From positions 1-57,252 of the forward strand of contig NZ_WBVS01000012.1 in NCBI RefSeq assembly GCF_009193305.1: 57,252 nucleotides of DNA, in the 5' to 3' direction. This DNA is from Bifidobacterium cebidarum. Lineage in GTDB: Bacteria > Actinomycetota > Actinomycetes > Actinomycetales > Bifidobacteriaceae. Positions 33,966-42,362 of this stretch are shown piece by piece. Under the pieces are notes generated by a model. That model saw only the letters and a program-made list of their open reading frames with translations, was not told the DNA's origin and did no database searches. The first letter of the stretch is position 1, and each line of letters opens with the position of its first letter. The position numbers and the translations under genes were made by a program.

Positions 33966-36953
33966 ATGGTTGATCGCCAGAATGATCAATCCGCATCCGC
34001 GACCGCAACGAATGAGATCGTGGAATCAGAAGAAGTCCGCGCCCAAGAGGCATTACTTGGGGATGTCGATCCCAGCCTGACGAGCGCTGAGGATGTAGCC
34101 AAAGCCCTGAATGTCGATCCGAGCCAGGGCCTGAGTGATGAGGAAGCCAAGCGCCGACTGGCCAAATTCGGGCCGAACGAACTCGCCGGCGCACCGCCCG
34201 TGCCGAAGTGGAAGAAATTCCTGACCCAGTTCCAGGATCCGCTAGTCTACCTGCTGCTTGCGGCAACTGTGATCTCAGTAATCGCATGGTTCATTGAGAA
34301 AGTCAATGCCGTGCCCGGTGCCGAAGGCGGAGAAGCGCTTCCGTTCGATGCGCTGGTCATCGTATTGATTTTGATTGTCAATGCTGTGCTCGGCTATATG
34401 CAGGAAGCCAAAGCTGAGGCGGCAGTCGAGGCGCTCGCCCAAATGACTGCTCCGCAGACCTCGGTGTTGCGCGGCGGCAAAGTGCAGCGCATCAACACCG
34501 CCGACGTGGTTCCCGGCGACATTATCGTGCTCGCCGAAGGCGATTCGGTGTCCGCCGATGGTCGTTTGGTGAACGCGGCCAGCCTGCGCATCGCAGAAGC
34601 GTCGCTGACCGGCGAATCGGTGCCGGTGGGCAAGAAGCCCGATACCTTGGCTGCGGCCAAGGCGCTCGGCGACCGCGCCAACATGATTTTCAACGGTACT
34701 TCCGTGACCCAGGGCACCGGCCGCGCCATCGTGACCGGCACCGGTATGAACACGCAGGTCGGCAAGATCGCGGACATGCTTTCCGCCACCGAAGATGAGA
34801 AGACTCCGTTGCAGAAGGAAATGGATTACGTCTCCAAGATTCTCGGCATTGCGGTGTGCATTATCGCCGTCGTGGTGCTGGTGGCGCTCGCCGTGCTTGA
34901 AGGCTTCAATGACATTCATGATGTGATTGATTCCCTGCTGCTTGCTGTTTCGTTGGCCGTGGCCGCCGTGCCGGAAGGCTTGGCCGCGATCCTCACGGTG
35001 GTACTGGCGCTCGGCGTGCAGCGCATGGCCGCCCACAACGCCATCGTCAAGAAACTGCACTCGGTGGAAACGCTGGGCTCCGCATCCGTGATCTGCTCGG
35101 ATAAGACCGGCACCCTAACCCGCAACGAAATGACCGTGGAGCGCGTCGTGACGCCGAGCGGTGAAGTGCAGATCACCGGCACCGGTTACGCGCCCGAAGG
35201 ACGCATGGTAATGACCGGCGGTGTGAGCCCTGACTCCGAACAGGCCAAGACCGCGGCCGATGAGGTTGTGGCCACACTACTTGCCGGCACGTTGGCCAAC
35301 GATGGTGAACTGCGCCAAGACGCCAACGGTCGCTGGGAGACCGTGGGCGACCCCACCGAAGTCTCGCTGATCGTGGCGGCCCGCAAGGTCAAGGCCGATC
35401 ACAAGGCGCAGCGTTACACCCGCGTGGGTGAGATTCCGTTCACTTCCGAGCGTAAGCGCATGTCCATCATCGCCAAGGATGACACCGACTCCGGGAAACT
35501 CACGGTATTCGCCAAGGGAGCTCCGGATGTGCTGCTGAGCTACTGCACCCGCATTCGCGTGGGTGGCCAGGTCAGGAAGCTCACCGAAGGCGACCGCCAA
35601 ACCATCCTCGCCACCGTGGAACGCCTTTCCTCCGAGGCCTACCGCACACTCGGTCAGGCGGCCCGCCCGCTCGAAACCAGCTCGCTTGCCGATGTGCCCG
35701 GCGTTACCGTGAACGCAGCCGGTCAGGTGGCGGATATCGCCGACCAGGCCGAGGCCATCGAAACCGATCTCATCTGGAACGGCATGGTCGGCATCATCGA
35801 CCCGCCACGCACCGAGGTGCGCGACTCCGTGGCCGAAGCGCATCGTGCCGGCATCCGTACGGTGATGATCACCGGCGACCATCCGCTCACCGCCGCCCGC
35901 ATCGCCTCCGACCTCGGCATCATCGCCAAGGATGGCAAGGCTCTGACCGGCGACCAGCTCGACCAGCTGGGCAGCGAAGCCGAACTCGACAAGGCCACCG
36001 CCGAAGTCTCCGTCTACGCGCGTGTGGCCCCCGAGCACAAGCTCAAGATCGTCGAATCCCTGCAGCGCCAGGGCAACATCGTGGCTATGACCGGCGACGG
36101 CGTGAACGATGCCCCGGCCGTCAAGTCCGCGGACATCGGCGTGGCCATGGGCATCACCGGCACCGAAGTGACCAAGCAGAGCGCCAAGATGATTCTGGCA
36201 GACGACAACTTCTCCACCATCGTGGCCGCTGTGCGTGAAGGCCGTGTGATCTTCGACAACATCCGCAAGTTCCTGCGTTACCTGCTGAGCTCCAATGTGG
36301 GCGAAGTGTTCACCGTGTTCCTCGGTGTGGTGCTGGCCGGATTCCTCGGCATCCGCCAGCCGGAAACCGTGGGCGTCACCGTGCCGCTGCTCGCCACGCA
36401 GCTGCTGTGGATCAACCTCCTGACCGACGCCGCGCCGGCGCTCGCCATGGGCGTCGATCCGCAAACCGAGGACGTGATGGGTCGCAAGCCCCGCAAGGTG
36501 ACCGATCGCGTGATTGACGCCTCCATGTGGGGCGACATCATCTACATCGGCATCATCATGGCGATTGTCACGCTTATCGGCATGGATATGCACCTGGCCG
36601 GCGGTCTGTTCACCGACCGCTCGGTGGAGGCGATCGGCCACGATGCGCAGATGACCGAAGCCCGCACCATGGGCTTCACGATTCTGGTGTTCGCGCAGCT
36701 CTTCAATGCGCTGGCCTCCCGCTCCCACCTGCAGTCCGCGTTCGTGGGCCTGTTCTCGAACAAGTGGCTGTGGGGCGCCATCGGCCTGTCCGTGGCGCTG
36801 CAGCTCGTGGTGATTTACGTGCCGTTCCTGAACTCCGCGTTCGGCACCACACCGCTTGGCCCCTTGGCATGGGTGGAGTGCATCGGCCTGGCGGCGATTG
36901 TGCTGATTGCCTCCGAGCTGCGCAAGGTTGTGCTTCGCGCCATGGCCAAGTAG
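33966..36953 (+). CDS. P-type cation-transporting ATPase (PacL/PMR1-like)
   Basis: A 995-residue P2-type ATPase that pumps a cation, probably Ca2+, out of the cell. The TGES actuator motif (215-218), the M4 ion-site PEGL (336-339), the phosphorylation site SDKTGT (D379), KGAPD and the hinge TGDGVNDAPAVKSADIG are all present. There are about ten membrane helices, four near 90-350 and six from about 760 on. It has a 40-residue polar N-terminus. AAGGAG lies 8 bases before ATG. It stands alone between the alpha-galactoside locus and a strong terminator. Ca2+ is the usual substrate of this subgroup; Na+ or Mn2+ cannot be excluded. Confidence 0.93.
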   Translation: MVDRQNDQSASATATNEIVESEEVRAQEALLGDVDPSLTSAEDVAKALNVDPSQGLSDEEAKRRLAKFGPNELAGAPPVPKWKKFLTQFQDPLVYLLLAATVISVIAWFIEKVNAVPGAEGGEALPFDALVIVLILIVNAVLGYMQEAKAEAAVEALAQMTAPQTSVLRGGKVQRINTADVVPGDIIVLAEGDSVSADGRLVNAASLRIAEASLTGESVPVGKKPDTLAAAKALGDRANMIFNGTSVTQGTGRAIVTGTGMNTQVGKIADMLSATEDEKTPLQKEMDYVSKILGIAVCIIAVVVLVALAVLEGFNDIHDVIDSLLLAVSLAVAAVPEGLAAILTVVLALGVQRMAAHNAIVKKLHSVETLGSASVICSDKTGTLTRNEMTVERVVTPSGEVQITGTGYAPEGRMVMTGGVSPDSEQAKTAADEVVATLLAGTLANDGELRQDANGRWETVGDPTEVSLIVAARKVKADHKAQRYTRVGEIPFTSERKRMSIIAKDDTDSGKLTVFAKGAPDVLLSYCTRIRVGGQVRKLTEGDRQTILATVERLSSEAYRTLGQAARPLETSSLADVPGVTVNAAGQVADIADQAEAIETDLIWNGMVGIIDPPRTEVRDSVAEAHRAGIRTVMITGDHPLTAARIASDLGIIAKDGKALTGDQLDQLGSEAELDKATAEVSVYARVAPEHKLKIVESLQRQGNIVAMTGDGVNDAPAVKSADIGVAMGITGTEVTKQSAKMILADDNFSTIVAAVREGRVIFDNIRKFLRYLLSSNVGEVFTVFLGVVLAGFLGIRQPETVGVTVPLLATQLLWINLLTDAAPALAMGVDPQTEDVMGRKPRKVTDRVIDASMWGDIIYIGIIMAIVTLIGMDMHLAGGLFTDRSVEAIGHDAQMTEARTMGFTILVFAQLFNALASRSHLQSAFVGLFSNKWLWGAIGLSVALQLVVIYVPFLNSAFGTTPLGPLAWVECIGLAAIVLIASELRKVVLRAMAK

Positions 36954-37004
36954 TCAATAAAGCGAAGCGTACGGTAACGCAGTAAGTAGTAAAGCCAGCA
37001 CATA

Positions 37005-37043
37005 AGAAGGGGCGGATGGGGATAATCCCCATCCGCCCCTTCT
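37005..37043. terminator. Bidirectional terminator
   Basis: A perfect 18-bp stem (37005-37022 with 37026-37043) with a 3-base loop between the P-type ATPase gene and the convergent membrane-protein gene. It is very stable in either direction; T-runs are poor. Confidence 0.88.
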
Positions 37044-37065
37044 GCTATATGGCGCGAACAATCAC

Positions 37066-38610
37066 TCAGTTAGCTGGACCAGCACCGCCATTGTCGGCGT
37101 CACTACCATTGTTATTATTGCTCTGCTGTTGCTTCTGCTGCTCTTCCAACTGCTTCTGAGCTTCCTCCTGTGCCTTCTTTTCAGCCTCTTGCTGAGCCTG
37201 CTTATCGGCATCGGCCTTCTGCTTGGCCTGCATGGATGCGTTTACATCCGACTCGGCCTTCTGCAGTGCGGAAATCGCGTTGTCCACATCCGTATCAGAC
37301 GGATTGGAGCTGTTCGCGATGGTGTTGGCGTCGGTAATAGCGGTTTGCAGCGCGGTTCGAGTGTTCTCATCCGCAACGTTACCGGCGGAATTATTCAACG
37401 TGCTTTGCGCCTGAGCCACTGCCGAGCTGAGCTTGGACTTCTTCGCATCGGTATCAGCGGTTTGTTCCGAGGCGTTCACCGCCTTGATGCCACTGTTGAT
37501 GGCGTCGGTCTGGTCAGTCACCGTGCTGATTTGACTCTGCATGTCCTTGGCTTGCTGCTTAAGCGCATCAGCGGAAAGTGTGGCGTCGCAGCTTGCGGTA
37601 TCTGCAGGATTCTGTCCCTTTTCCACCGCGGAATTCAAAGAATCGATGGTGGTGCTGTCGGCGACCTTACCCTTGGAAACCTGGATAGCGGTCTGACCCT
37701 TAGTCACTGCAGCTGCGAGCTTCTTTTTGGCGGCGTCGTATTGCTTGGCCGCGGCCTTGCACTCCACCAATGCGGCGGCCTGGTTCACCTTGCTGCTGTT
37801 GGAATGCCACCAGAACAGTCCGCCGCCAATCAGAGCAATGACCACTACGACCACAGCTGCGATGATCGCAATCTTGCGGGTGTCTTTCTTGTTCTCGCCG
37901 CCGTTGTGACGCCCGGGTTTGTCCCCGTCGCCGGACTCATCGTCGTCGGCGAATTCCTCTAACGGGGAGATGGCCGACGGTAGTGGCTGTGCCGGCTCCT
38001 CCTCAAGTCCTGCAAGCTTCACCGGAGCGTTGGCGATCGGCTGGAATACCTGCGTGGCCTCTTCATCGGATGGAGTCCCACCGGCAGGAACTTCTGCGGA
38101 AATCGGTACTGCGGGGGGCTGATTCAGTGCGGTGTATGCCTGCGTGGGAGCCACGAATGGCGAAGTTGCCGCAGCGGTCTGCGCGGGCTGGAATACCTGC
38201 GTAGCGCCCTCAGATGCCGCCGGATTAGCCGGCTGGGGCTGCACAGGCTGCGTATAAGGCATCGCCTGAGTCGGTGCGGCTGGAACCACGGGAGCGGTGG
38301 AAGCCGGTGCGGCAGGGGCAACCGGATGGAAGCTCTGCGTGGCCTGATCCCATACGTACTGCTGCTGGCCGGGGGCGGCGGCCATTGGCTGGGCCGCCGC
38401 AGGTGCAGGCTGCGTTTGCGGGAACGGATTGAACGCCTGCGTCTCTTGACCCGCTGCAGTTGAGGCAGAGGATTGTGCCGGGCGAGTAGGCGCAGCTGCC
38501 GGTGCTGGCGCCGGCGGCTCTGTTGGTGTTTGCAGCGGCGGCACTACCGGCCGAATAGGCTCGCTGTTGTTTTGAAAATCAAATTGAAAACCACCATCGC
38601 TGTTGGTCAT
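37066..38610 (-). CDS. Single-pass membrane protein with TQxF repeats (unknown function)
   Basis: A 514-residue protein I do not recognise. Residues 1-240 are rich in Pro, Ala and Gln and contain six related TQ repeats: TQAF (57), TQSF (91), TQAM (114), TQVF (137), TQAY (156) and TQVF (186), several followed by a Pro two residues on. An acidic patch (215-232) and a basic stretch precede one membrane helix (247-267). The outside part (270-514) is Ala/Lys/Gln/Asp-rich and probably a long coiled coil with low-complexity ending. The Thr repeats look like serine/threonine-kinase sites. ATG 38610 has AAGGAG upstream. Confidence 0.85.
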   Translation of the reverse strand: MTNSDGGFQFDFQNNSEPIRPVVPPLQTPTEPPAPAPAAAPTRPAQSSASTAAGQETQAFNPFPQTQPAPAAAQPMAAAPGQQQYVWDQATQSFHPVAPAAPASTAPVVPAAPTQAMPYTQPVQPQPANPAASEGATQVFQPAQTAAATSPFVAPTQAYTALNQPPAVPISAEVPAGGTPSDEEATQVFQPIANAPVKLAGLEEEPAQPLPSAISPLEEFADDDESGDGDKPGRHNGGENKKDTRKIAIIAAVVVVVIALIGGGLFWWHSNSSKVNQAAALVECKAAAKQYDAAKKKLAAAVTKGQTAIQVSKGKVADSTTIDSLNSAVEKGQNPADTASCDATLSADALKQQAKDMQSQISTVTDQTDAINSGIKAVNASEQTADTDAKKSKLSSAVAQAQSTLNNSAGNVADENTRTALQTAITDANTIANSSNPSDTDVDNAISALQKAESDVNASMQAKQKADADKQAQQEAEKKAQEEAQKQLEEQQKQQQSNNNNGSDADNGGAGPAN

Positions 38611-38715
38611 TGCATCTCCTTGACGTATGAACAAAGCACCGGCATGCGGTCCGGCGAATAATCATCAGATGGATCGCATCCGATCTGACTGGGATGAACA
38701 AGTGAGTGATGTATA

Positions 38716-39297
38716 TCAGTCGTCGATATGAGCTCGATAGAAGTTCTCGTAAGAACGGCTCGGGGTCGGGCCACGCTGACCCTGATAATGCGAACCGGTA
38801 CCTGCGGATCCATACGGATGCTCGGCGGGGGAGCTTAGTTGGAAGAAGCACATCTGGCCAATTTTCATGCCTGGCCACAGCTTGACCGGCAGCGTAGAAA
38901 CGTTGGAAAGCTCCAGCGTGATATGCCCTTCGAAGCCAGGGTCGATAAAGCCTGCGGTGGAGTGGGTCAGAATGCCCAAACGCCCCAGCGAGCTTTTGCC
39001 CTCGAGTCGGGCGGCGATAGTCGGGTCCAGCTTCACATACTCCCAGGTGGAGCCCAGTGCGAATTCACCGGGGTGCAGAATCCATGGCTCATCAGGGCCC
39101 ACTTCGAATTGCTCGGTCAGCGCACCTTGGTTTTCAGCCGGATCCACGTAGGTATAGGCGTGATTATTGAACAAGCGGAAATAACGATCCAGCCTCACGT
39201 CGATGGAAGCGGGCTGTACCATTTCAGGGGTCCACGGATCGAGTGCAATATGGCCGGCGGACTGTGCGGCGATGATATCGCGGTCGGACAGCAGCAT
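38716..39297 (-). CDS. dcd: dCTP deaminase, probably dUMP-forming
   Basis: A 193-residue enzyme of pyrimidine deoxynucleotide synthesis. The sequence closely follows the Mycobacterium tuberculosis Dcd, known to be bifunctional (deaminates dCTP and hydrolyses to dUMP): MLLSDRD start, [27 protein letters not shown] and the C-terminal [18 protein letters not shown] [18 protein letters not shown]. Dual activity is inferred from this similarity. ATG 39297 has AAGGAG 8 bases upstream; the longer frame to 39411 is rejected. Its product feeds thymidylate synthesis, complementing the nrd genes elsewhere in the window. Confidence 0.95.
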   Translation of the reverse strand: MLLSDRDIIAAQSAGHIALDPWTPEMVQPASIDVRLDRYFRLFNNHAYTYVDPAENQGALTEQFEVGPDEPWILHPGEFALGSTWEYVKLDPTIAARLEGKSSLGRLGILTHSTAGFIDPGFEGHITLELSNVSTLPVKLWPGMKIGQMCFFQLSSPAEHPYGSAGTGSHYQGQRGPTPSRSYENFYRAHIDD

Positions 39298-39416
39298 AGA
39301 AACTCCTTGAAATACAGTATTGGCACCAAGTCTAGCGCCCAGTGCGGAAACAGCTCGATTGGCTGGGAGACCGGCTCGAAACAGAACTCTCAGGTTATTC
39401 TCAGAAAACACCAGAG

Positions 39417-39445
39417 TTAGACACAGAAACAGGTGATTATATAAA
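39417..39445 (+). promoter_or_regulatory. Candidate promoter of a small RNA
   Basis: TTAGAC (39417-39422), a 17-bp spacer and TATAAA (39440-39445), reading toward the terminator at 39527. No protein gene lies between them. Confidence 0.45.
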
Positions 39446-39451
39446 TCATGT

Positions 39452-39559
39452 CAGCAAAAAGCTGAACAGGAACAGCAGCAGTTCCCGATAATTGAACCCC
39501 TTTCTTCTTCTCTCTCTCCTTTCTCTCCCCGGCGGCCCGCACCGCCGGGGTTCTTTTTT
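39452..39559 (+). ncRNA. Candidate small RNA with a CU-rich segment
   Basis: A predicted transcript of about 105 nt. It begins at or near a small hairpin (TCAGC/GCTGA, 39451-39465), continues with a second hairpin (GGAAC/GTTCC, 39469-39485), then a 34-base pure pyrimidine tract (39497-39530) and a strong intrinsic terminator. The tract includes TCTCCTTTC, complementary to Shine-Dalgarno sequences such as GAAAGGAGA. A promoter, terminator and no open frame on this strand suggest a regulatory RNA acting on ribosome-binding sites. Alternatively it is just the leader of the gene at 39663, with an attenuator. Confidence 0.5.
39527..39559 (+). terminator. Rho-independent terminator with no upstream plus-strand gene
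   Basis: A perfect 9-bp GC stem (39527-39535 with 39542-39550) followed by TTCTTTTTT. The nearest plus-strand gene upstream ends at 36953 behind another terminator, so this one must serve a small RNA or attenuate the next gene. Confidence 0.9.
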
Positions 39560-39662
39560 GCGCCAAACCCGCTGTCGCCTCGCAGGCTCATCCTCCGGAA
39601 TGACGGCTGCGCCAGTTCCTCGGCGGTATACTGGCAGACAAGTCGGCAGAGAGGGCGTTCTT

Positions 39663-40532
39663 ATGGGGAAGAGTAGCGAGGAATACGACTTCTTTGAGGG
39701 AGCTGAATATGAAGACGCCCCTCAATCCCAGCGCAGTCGACGGCATAGCGGCCCGCACAGTTCCGGTCGTCGTGCCGCCAAAATCAAACTTGATAGTCCA
39801 ACATCAAAAATATTGAGGCGACTGGCGTTGGTCACCGGTTTGTGCGCCGTGGCTTCTTCGGCGGCCTCTGCCATACACGAAATCGCGCCATACGCCATCT
39901 CGTTCCTCGTGGAGGTGCCGGGGCGCTATATCGCCCTCACCGCAGCGGTGTGCATTGGCCTGACCCTGATGTTCGTTATTGGGGCGCGTGCCACTATGCC
40001 GCGCAATTCCACGCATGGAGGTGTGGGCGGCGGCGGCATTGTGACCATTGTGCTGGCCGGTGCGTTTCTGGTGGTCGGCGTGGCCGTAGGCGTACTGTTC
40101 CCGCAAGGCCTGATTTTGCCGGATAACGACAAGGCGCCAGTGGAAAGCGCTGCGCAAATGGAGCAGGGCATTGAGCAGGCGGCCGGGCAATGCGCGGCAG
40201 GCTGGCAGGGCTTGGATACAGGCGGCATCCCCGGTGTGAGCACTGTGCAAATGTGCGCGGAGCCTCGCGTGGCCTTTGTCTCGTTTGAATCCGAATCCAT
40301 GGCGGCCGTGGGCAAGGCGCCGATCAAAGTAAAAATTGCCGAACTACTGAACCAATACTCCGACAATGAAAATGCGCAGGGCGATTGGCGGCTGCTCACC
40401 GGCAAACGTTGGATGGTGTTTGGTGAGGCCGACAAGATGACTGCCTTGCAGCAGCAGTGGGGCGGCGATATCGAGAACATCGCCGCGCCCGATGATGCCG
40501 CCGGCGCGACGAGCTCCGACTCCGGGCAGTGA
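39663..40532 (+). CDS. Membrane protein of unknown function
   Basis: A 289-residue protein not recognised. The N-terminal 50 residues are polar and acidic, then basic. Three hydrophobic segments follow (about 54-78, 85-107 and 120-145), so the C-terminal half (146-289) probably faces outside. That part contains two cysteines (CAAGW and MCAEP) that could form a disulfide, and a conserved-looking LLTGKRWMVFGEADKM segment. ATG 39663 has GAGAGG upstream; the longer frame from 39492 would start inside the terminator region and is rejected. Confidence 0.8.
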   Translation: MGKSSEEYDFFEGAEYEDAPQSQRSRRHSGPHSSGRRAAKIKLDSPTSKILRRLALVTGLCAVASSAASAIHEIAPYAISFLVEVPGRYIALTAAVCIGLTLMFVIGARATMPRNSTHGGVGGGGIVTIVLAGAFLVVGVAVGVLFPQGLILPDNDKAPVESAAQMEQGIEQAAGQCAAGWQGLDTGGIPGVSTVQMCAEPRVAFVSFESESMAAVGKAPIKVKIAELLNQYSDNENAQGDWRLLTGKRWMVFGEADKMTALQQQWGGDIENIAAPDDAAGATSSDSGQ

Positions 40533-40614
40533 TTGCAGCCCCGGCTGCTGATGTGAGCGAAATCATGGGACTATTGGCATGGTCTTGCGACGTCGGCATT
40601 TATATTGGATTGGT

Positions 40615-41394
40615 ATGAGCAACGAAGCGAATACAAACGGATTGGCGCAATCCGCATACGAGCCGTTGATTGGCCGTGAATCCAGCGAAGTGCCGGGCCA
40701 TTTCGGTGATCCGTTGACGGTGGAACGTAGTGTGACCTCGCGCGGCGGCATTGATCAGCACCCCACGCATCCGTTGTTCCTCTGCCTGCATGGATGGGGC
40801 TCCAACGAAGCGGAGATGGCCGATATCATGCGCCTGATCGCTCCATATAACGATTTTGCGGCGTTGCGTGGCCCGCTTACCCTGGCTGAAGCGCCTGAAG
40901 GCTCCCGGGAACCCGGCAACTACGCATGGCTGCACGGTTCAATGCCCGTGGGCGAGGATCTTGACTATGACGCCTACGCCGCCGCACGAGCTGTGGATGC
41001 ATGGGTGACGGCGAATATTCCTGCTGATCGTGCCATTGTGCCGCTTGGATTCTCCCAAGGCGGATTGGTCGCCATACATCTGCTACGCATCAATCCCGAG
41101 CGATACCGTGCGGTGATCAGCCTGTCCGGTTTCCATGCACCCGGTCAGGTGCCCGATACTGCGCCCGCCGACGATCGACTTGCCGAATTGGATATTCCGG
41201 TGTTCTATACCTATGGCAAAAACGACGGCGTCGTGCCCAAATATGAGTTGTTCGCCACCTCCGCGTGGCTCGAGGAGCATACCTGGCTCAAAACCAAGAG
41301 CTATCACGGGCTTGACCATAACGTGAGCCTTGAGGAATTCGCTGATTTGCGCCAGTGGTTGCTGGACAACGACATCACCTCCGGTGTGCTCTAG
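40615..41394 (+). CDS. Phospholipase/carboxylesterase-type alpha/beta hydrolase
   Basis: A 259-residue cytoplasmic serine hydrolase. FLCLHGWGSNEAEM gives the oxyanion hole, GFSQGGLVAIHL the nucleophile elbow, YGKNDGVVP the acid and YHGLDHNVS the histidine. It belongs to the carboxylesterase/phospholipase (YpfH/acyl-protein thioesterase-like) group; the natural substrate is unknown. No Shine-Dalgarno site precedes ATG 40615, but TATATT ends 8 bases upstream, so it may be leaderless. An in-frame ATG at 40579 lies before that box and is rejected. Confidence 0.86.
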   Translation: MSNEANTNGLAQSAYEPLIGRESSEVPGHFGDPLTVERSVTSRGGIDQHPTHPLFLCLHGWGSNEAEMADIMRLIAPYNDFAALRGPLTLAEAPEGSREPGNYAWLHGSMPVGEDLDYDAYAAARAVDAWVTANIPADRAIVPLGFSQGGLVAIHLLRINPERYRAVISLSGFHAPGQVPDTAPADDRLAELDIPVFYTYGKNDGVVPKYELFATSAWLEEHTWLKTKSYHGLDHNVSLEEFADLRQWLLDNDITSGVL

Positions 41395-41410
41395 TCATAG
41401 ACTGGTGGCC

Positions 41411-42226
41411 GTGGATACAGGGGATGCAGCTCAGAATCTTGATCAGAACCATCTGGACGAATCGCCGCGCGGTCTCATCATCATGGCCGTGGTCGGCGTT
41501 GCTGTTGGCGTGCTTTCCGGCATGTTCGGCATCGGCGGGGGCACGGTGATCGTACCGGCTCTCGTCTGGCTCGGATTGACGCAACGGCATGCGGCCGCAA
41601 CATCGATGATGGCCATTGTGCCCACTGCGGTTTCCGGCGTGATTTCCTATGCTGTGGAAGGCGATGTGGATTGGATTGTGGCCGCTATCGTATTCGCCGG
41701 CATGCTGGTGGGCGGACAGATCGGCTCATGGTTGCTGTCCAAACTGCCTGAAGTGGTGCTGCGCTGGGCCTTTGTGCTGTTTCTTTTGTTTGTGATTGTG
41801 AATCAGGCGATGTCGAATCCCTCGCGTGATTCGCATATCATGCTTTCACCCGGTGTGATTGTTGGGCTGATTGCATTCGGTGTGATTGCTGGCATTCTGG
41901 CTGGTCTGCTCGGTATTGGCGGCGGCGCGATTTGCGTGCCGGCGCTGTCGATTCTGTTCGGCGCCAGTGATTTGATCGCGCGCGGCACGTCGCTGCTGGC
42001 CATGTTTCCGAACGCGATTACCACATCGGTGGCCAATGCGCGCAGGCACATGGTGCATGTGAAGGCCGCGTTGATTATCGGTATTGTGGCCGCCCTGACC
42101 GCGCCTTTGGGCACCTGGATTGCTGCCGCCGTGACGCCGCGTACCGGAGCGATTCTGTTCACCGCATATCTATGTGTGCTGCTGGGGCGTTCCTTCTGGG
42201 TGGCGCTTAAGGCTACGCGACGGTGA
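41411..42226 (+). CDS. TauE/SafE-family permease
   Basis: A 271-residue protein with about eight hydrophobic helices in two repeats, each with the GxxxGxxGIGGG signature (GVLSGMFGIGGGTVIVPAL and GILAGLLGIGGGAICVPAL). The family exports or imports sulfite, sulfonates or other small organic anions; the substrate here is unknown. GTG 41411 is chosen because TAGACT ends 7 bases upstream with no Shine-Dalgarno site, matching other leaderless-looking genes in the window. A GTG at 41405 is an alternative and an ATG at 41483 would cut the first helix. Confidence 0.85.
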   Translation: MDTGDAAQNLDQNHLDESPRGLIIMAVVGVAVGVLSGMFGIGGGTVIVPALVWLGLTQRHAAATSMMAIVPTAVSGVISYAVEGDVDWIVAAIVFAGMLVGGQIGSWLLSKLPEVVLRWAFVLFLLFVIVNQAMSNPSRDSHIMLSPGVIVGLIAFGVIAGILAGLLGIGGGAICVPALSILFGASDLIARGTSLLAMFPNAITTSVANARRHMVHVKAALIIGIVAALTAPLGTWIAAAVTPRTGAILFTAYLCVLLGRSFWVALKATRR

Positions 42227-42260
42227 TGTGGGTTAGATGCCGGAATCGGCATCAACCTGC
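42216..42260. repeat. 45-bp perfect direct repeat, copy 1
   Basis: Identical to 42318-42362. Copy 1 covers the last codons and stop of the TauE-like gene. Confidence 0.92.
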
Positions 42261-42275
42261 CGAGGCGTGTAGCGG

Positions 42276-42292
42276 ACAGCCCGGTGGGCTGT
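42276..42292. other. Short hairpin (possible bidirectional terminator)
   Basis: ACAGCCC-GGT-GGGCTGT forms a 7-bp stem in the convergent gap between TauE-like and antiporter genes. The same 17 bases occur at 52252-52268. Confidence 0.6.
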
Positions 42293-42317
42293 CTGTAGCC
42301 GAGGGGAGCGGCTGTGC

Positions 42318-42362
42318 CGCGACGGTGATGTGGGTTAGATGCCGGAATCGGCATCAACCTGC
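42318..42362. repeat. 45-bp perfect direct repeat, copy 2
   Basis: Identical to 42216-42260, 102 bp away. Copy 2 encodes the last residues and the stop codon of the antiporter on the minus strand. Confidence 0.92.

Noticed and set aside
33628..34080. 150-residue open frame before the P-type ATPase
   Set aside because: It covers the operator region and overlaps the true gene in another frame; no ribosome-binding site and no recognisable family.
35277..36728. 483-residue minus-strand open frame rich in His and Gly
   Set aside because: It is the complementary shadow of the P-type ATPase catalytic region in a GC-rich gene.
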